Shown here: one piece after another, positions 38,777 to 40,677 of the stretch
Numbering within the stretch: the stretch's first letter is position 1
How the letters are laid out: each line of letters starts with the position of its first letter
Source: SYAC01 sp046048055
GTDB taxonomy: Bacteria; Planctomycetota; Phycisphaerae; Phycisphaerales; SM1A02
Direction: 5' to 3'
Assembly (NCBI GenBank): GCA_046048055.1
Contig: JBJOGW010000024.1
Coordinates: 1 to 40,677, forward strand
DNA length: 40,677 nt
Notes under the pieces: model-generated
What the model was told of the DNA's origin: nothing
The model's input: only the letters and a program-made list of their open reading frames with translations
Database searches by the model: none
Position numbers and translations under genes: made by a program

Positions 38777-40063
38777 ATGCCCACCTACGAGTACCTCTGC
38801 GACGCGTGCGGGCACCAGTTCGAGAAGTTCCAGTCCATCACGGCCCCGCCCGAACGCACCTGTCCGCGATGCGGCAAGCGCAAGGTGCGTCGAAAGATCG
38901 GGATCGGCGCCGGCGTGCTCTTCAAGGGTGCAGGCTTCTACGAGACCGACTACCGTAGTGACGGCTATGCCAAGGCCGCCGAAGCCGACCGCAAGGCGGA
39001 ACAGCCCAAGCCCGCCGAGGCCACGTCGGCCGCCGGTGACGGTGCCGCCCCGGGCGGTGCCGCCAAGTCCCCGAAGGCCGGCTCGGGTGATGCGCCCAAG
39101 CCCTCACCCAGCACCAAGGAGCCACGCGTGCAAGCGATTCACCCATCCCGAGTCGGCCGAGGCCAGGGCAACATGAAGCGACGCGTCGCGCCCAAGGGCC
39201 GTCGCAAGGGCGGCATCCTCGGCAAGGTGCTGCTCGGCGTGGCTGCGCTGGTGGTGGGACTGGCGCTGATCGGCGTGCTCGCCATCGACGTGATCGCCCG
39301 TACCGGCATCCAGGTGGTGGGTTCCCAGGTGCTGGGCGTGCCCGTCACGTTGCGGGGCGCCAGCATCGGCCTGATCGGCGAGACGAGCAGCATCCGGGGG
39401 CTGGTCGTGGCCAATCCCACGGGATACACCGACCCGGATTTCGCCTCGCTGGGACAGGCATCGCTGACCGCGCGTCTGGGCGAGCTCATGGCGCAGACCG
39501 CCACCATTCGCAACATCACCGTCCGTGACCTCACGGTCACGCTGGAGAAGGATGCGCAGGGCAAGCTCAACGTGGACCGCATCAGCGAGAACCTGCCCGA
39601 CACCGGTGGCGACAAGCCGGTGGCGCCCCGGCCCGACGCGGGGCCGAGCCGCGTGATCGTGGTGCAGGAGTTCCGGATGGAGGGGGTGAAGGTGCGGCTG
39701 CGCGACCTGGTGGGCGGCAAGAAGGGCGTGGTCGAGGCCAAGCTGCCTGACATCGTGCTCAAGGACGTCAAGAGCGACGGCAGCGTCGACGTGCTGGCCA
39801 GCGAACTCAGCGGTGTGGTGATCGGCAGCGTGCTGCAGGCCACGGTCACGGCCAACATCGAGGGCCTCTCGGACGAGGTGGTCGGCGGCCTGCGCCAAGC
39901 GCTTCAGAACAGCGTGCAAGCGCTGCCTGCGGAGCTGCAGGGGCCCGTGGAGACCATTCGCGGCGGCGTGGGCGAAGTGCTGGACAAGGCGGGCGAGGGC
40001 CTGAAGCAGGGCATCGGCGGCGCGCTGGACGACATCTTCGGCGGCAAGAGCCCGGGACCGTGA
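38777..40063 (+). CDS. FmdB-type zinc ribbon in frame with an AsmA-like membrane protein
   Basis: One open frame of 428 codons with two parts. Residues 1-65 are an FmdB-family zinc ribbon (MPTYEYLCDACGHQFEKFQS, CPRCGK, VLFKGAGFYETDYRS), with a low-complexity Ala/Pro/Lys tail to about 118. From Met133 (ATG 39173) the protein has an Arg/Lys-rich start, a membrane helix (LGKVLLGVAALVVGLALIGVLAIDVI) and a large periplasmic part that resembles AsmA/DUF748-type proteins (GVPVTLRGASIGLIGETSSIRGLVVANPTGY, KDAQGKLNVDRISENLPD). FmdB genes normally end after the tail, so this may be a fusion, or two genes joined by lost or mis-sequenced bases: in another frame a TGA at 39174-39176 overlaps ATG 39173 as ATGA. 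The start follows the grpE stop by 3 nt. Confidence 0.75.
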   Translation: MPTYEYLCDACGHQFEKFQSITAPPERTCPRCGKRKVRRKIGIGAGVLFKGAGFYETDYRSDGYAKAAEADRKAEQPKPAEATSAAGDGAAPGGAAKSPKAGSGDAPKPSPSTKEPRVQAIHPSRVGRGQGNMKRRVAPKGRRKGGILGKVLLGVAALVVGLALIGVLAIDVIARTGIQVVGSQVLGVPVTLRGASIGLIGETSSIRGLVVANPTGYTDPDFASLGQASLTARLGELMAQTATIRNITVRDLTVTLEKDAQGKLNVDRISENLPDTGGDKPVAPRPDAGPSRVIVVQEFRMEGVKVRLRDLVGGKKGVVEAKLPDIVLKDVKSDGSVDVLASELSGVVIGSVLQATVTANIEGLSDEVVGGLRQALQNSVQALPAELQGPVETIRGGVGEVLDKAGEGLKQGIGGALDDIFGGKSPGP

Positions 40064-40073
40064 GCGTGAACCG

Positions 40074-40079
40074 TAGACT
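40074..40079 (+). promoter_or_regulatory. -10 hexamer TAGACT before rnr
   Basis: TAGACT ends 6 nt before ATG 40086, with no Shine-Dalgarno. It lies in the 22-nt gap after the preceding gene. Confidence 0.5.
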
Positions 40080-40085
40080 CCGCCG

Positions 40086-40677
40086 ATGCCACTTCGCTTC
40101 ATCGACCGGATCCTGCAGGACCTTCTCCACACGGGCGAGCGGCCGCTGGATCCGGACACGCTGGCCAAGCGATTGCGGGTGGCCAGCGAGGATCGGTGGG
40201 CCTTCGACGAGGCACTGGGCCGCCTGACCAACGAGGGCCGGCTGGAGGCCGATGACCGGGGACGTGTGCGCCTGCCGCAGCACGAGGACGAGGTGGTCGG
40301 TCGCATCTTTGTCACGCAGCGCGGCCACGCCTTCGTCAGGCCCGAGAAGCTCTCGCACGAAGGAGACCTGTTCATCCCCGAGGGCAGCGTGGGCGATGCC
40401 ATGACCGGCGACCGGGTGCGAGCCGCCGTGGTGCGGCGCTCTCGGGGCTGGCGGGCGCCGGGCCGTGGCGCCGCGGGTGTCGAGGGTCCAACGGGCCGCG
40501 TGCTCGAGGTGATCACCCGCGGTCGGACGCGCTTCGCCGGGACGCTGCAGCAGGATGGCCGCCGCTGGATCGTGCATCCGGACGGTCGCTCGCTCCGGGA
40601 GCCCATCGTGGTTCGCGATCCCCATGCCAAGGACGCCAAGCCCGGGGACAAGGTCACCGTGGATCTGACGCGATTCC
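40086..40677 (+). CDS. rnr: ribonuclease R (N-terminal part, cut by the window edge)
   Basis: 197 codons of a frame that runs off the window. The N-terminal winged-helix segment (IDRILQDLLHTGERPLDPDTLAKRL, FDEALGRLTNEGRLE) is followed by the first cold-shock domain, VVGRIFVTQRGHAFVRPEK with DLFIPEGSVGDAMTGDRVRAAVV, and a second OB-fold starting at GRVLEVITRGRTRFAGTL. This arrangement is that of RNase R/VacB, a 3'-5' exoribonuclease for structured RNA; the catalytic RNB domain lies beyond the window. RNase II is less likely because of the winged-helix start. TAGACT ends 6 nt upstream. Confidence 0.85.
   Translation, partial: MPLRFIDRILQDLLHTGERPLDPDTLAKRLRVASEDRWAFDEALGRLTNEGRLEADDRGRVRLPQHEDEVVGRIFVTQRGHAFVRPEKLSHEGDLFIPEGSVGDAMTGDRVRAAVVRRSRGWRAPGRGAAGVEGPTGRVLEVITRGRTRFAGTLQQDGRRWIVHPDGRSLREPIVVRDPHAKDAKPGDKVTVDLTRF

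Overview
The window is GC-rich, gene-dense bacterial chromosome and most resembles a planctomycete of the class Phycisphaerae. The evidence is a secreted protein with a PEP-CTERM-like tail ending in VPAPGAAALLGLAGL plus an Arg run, a membrane protein opening with the LRG...CPEC zinc ribbon common in planctomycetes, Gram-negative outer-membrane functions (LpxH-like hydrolase, lipoproteins, a porin-like barrel) and two chaperonins flanking groES. The class assignment is inference; no rRNA or tRNA gene was found. No insertion sequence, phage gene or CRISPR array was seen.

Region by region. 1-8.5 kb (minus strand): an envelope operon runs from a 715-residue CsgG/LpoB-like protein through a COG3014-type lipoprotein, a YcfL-like lipoprotein and LpoB to a 799-residue coiled-coil protein, followed by a chemoreceptor cut by the window edge. 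8.6-12.4 kb (plus): LpxH-like phosphoesterase, MGDG-synthase-like glycosyltransferase and NagZ overlap one another, followed by a SYLF-domain lipoprotein. 12.6-15.5 kb (minus): aguB-aguA-alpha/beta hydrolase, an overlapping operon for agmatine to putrescine. 15.6-20 kb: a small membrane protein, a 177-bp element with perfect 29-bp inverted ends, a beta-propeller-like secreted protein, a flavoprotein and a P1B-4 metal ATPase. 20-25.8 kb (minus): an operon of cupredoxin-like protein, membrane adenylate cyclase, barrel protein and lipoprotein, then malic enzyme. 25.8-28.7 kb: a possible small RNA, an unknown gene, the PEP-CTERM-like protein, a small membrane protein and a Tat-exported amidase. 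28.9-33.1 kb: gyrB, queC and a zinc-ribbon membrane protein. 33.4-40.7 kb (plus): groEL1-groES-groEL2-dnaJ-grpE, an FmdB zinc ribbon in frame with a membrane protein, and the start of RNase R.

A recurring theme is the expression signal. Eight genes carry a TANNNT hexamer (four times TAGACT) ending 6-8 nt before the start codon with no Shine-Dalgarno between, as expected of leaderless mRNAs. Genes inside operons have Shine-Dalgarno sites or ATGA/GTGA stop-start overlaps. The most unusual items are this promoter class, the 15.9-kb palindromic element, the cupredoxin-cyclase-barrel operon, the plus-strand hairpins and terminator at 25.9-26.0 kb, the shared bidirectional TATA core between queC and its neighbour, and the reading-frame junction after the FmdB domain.
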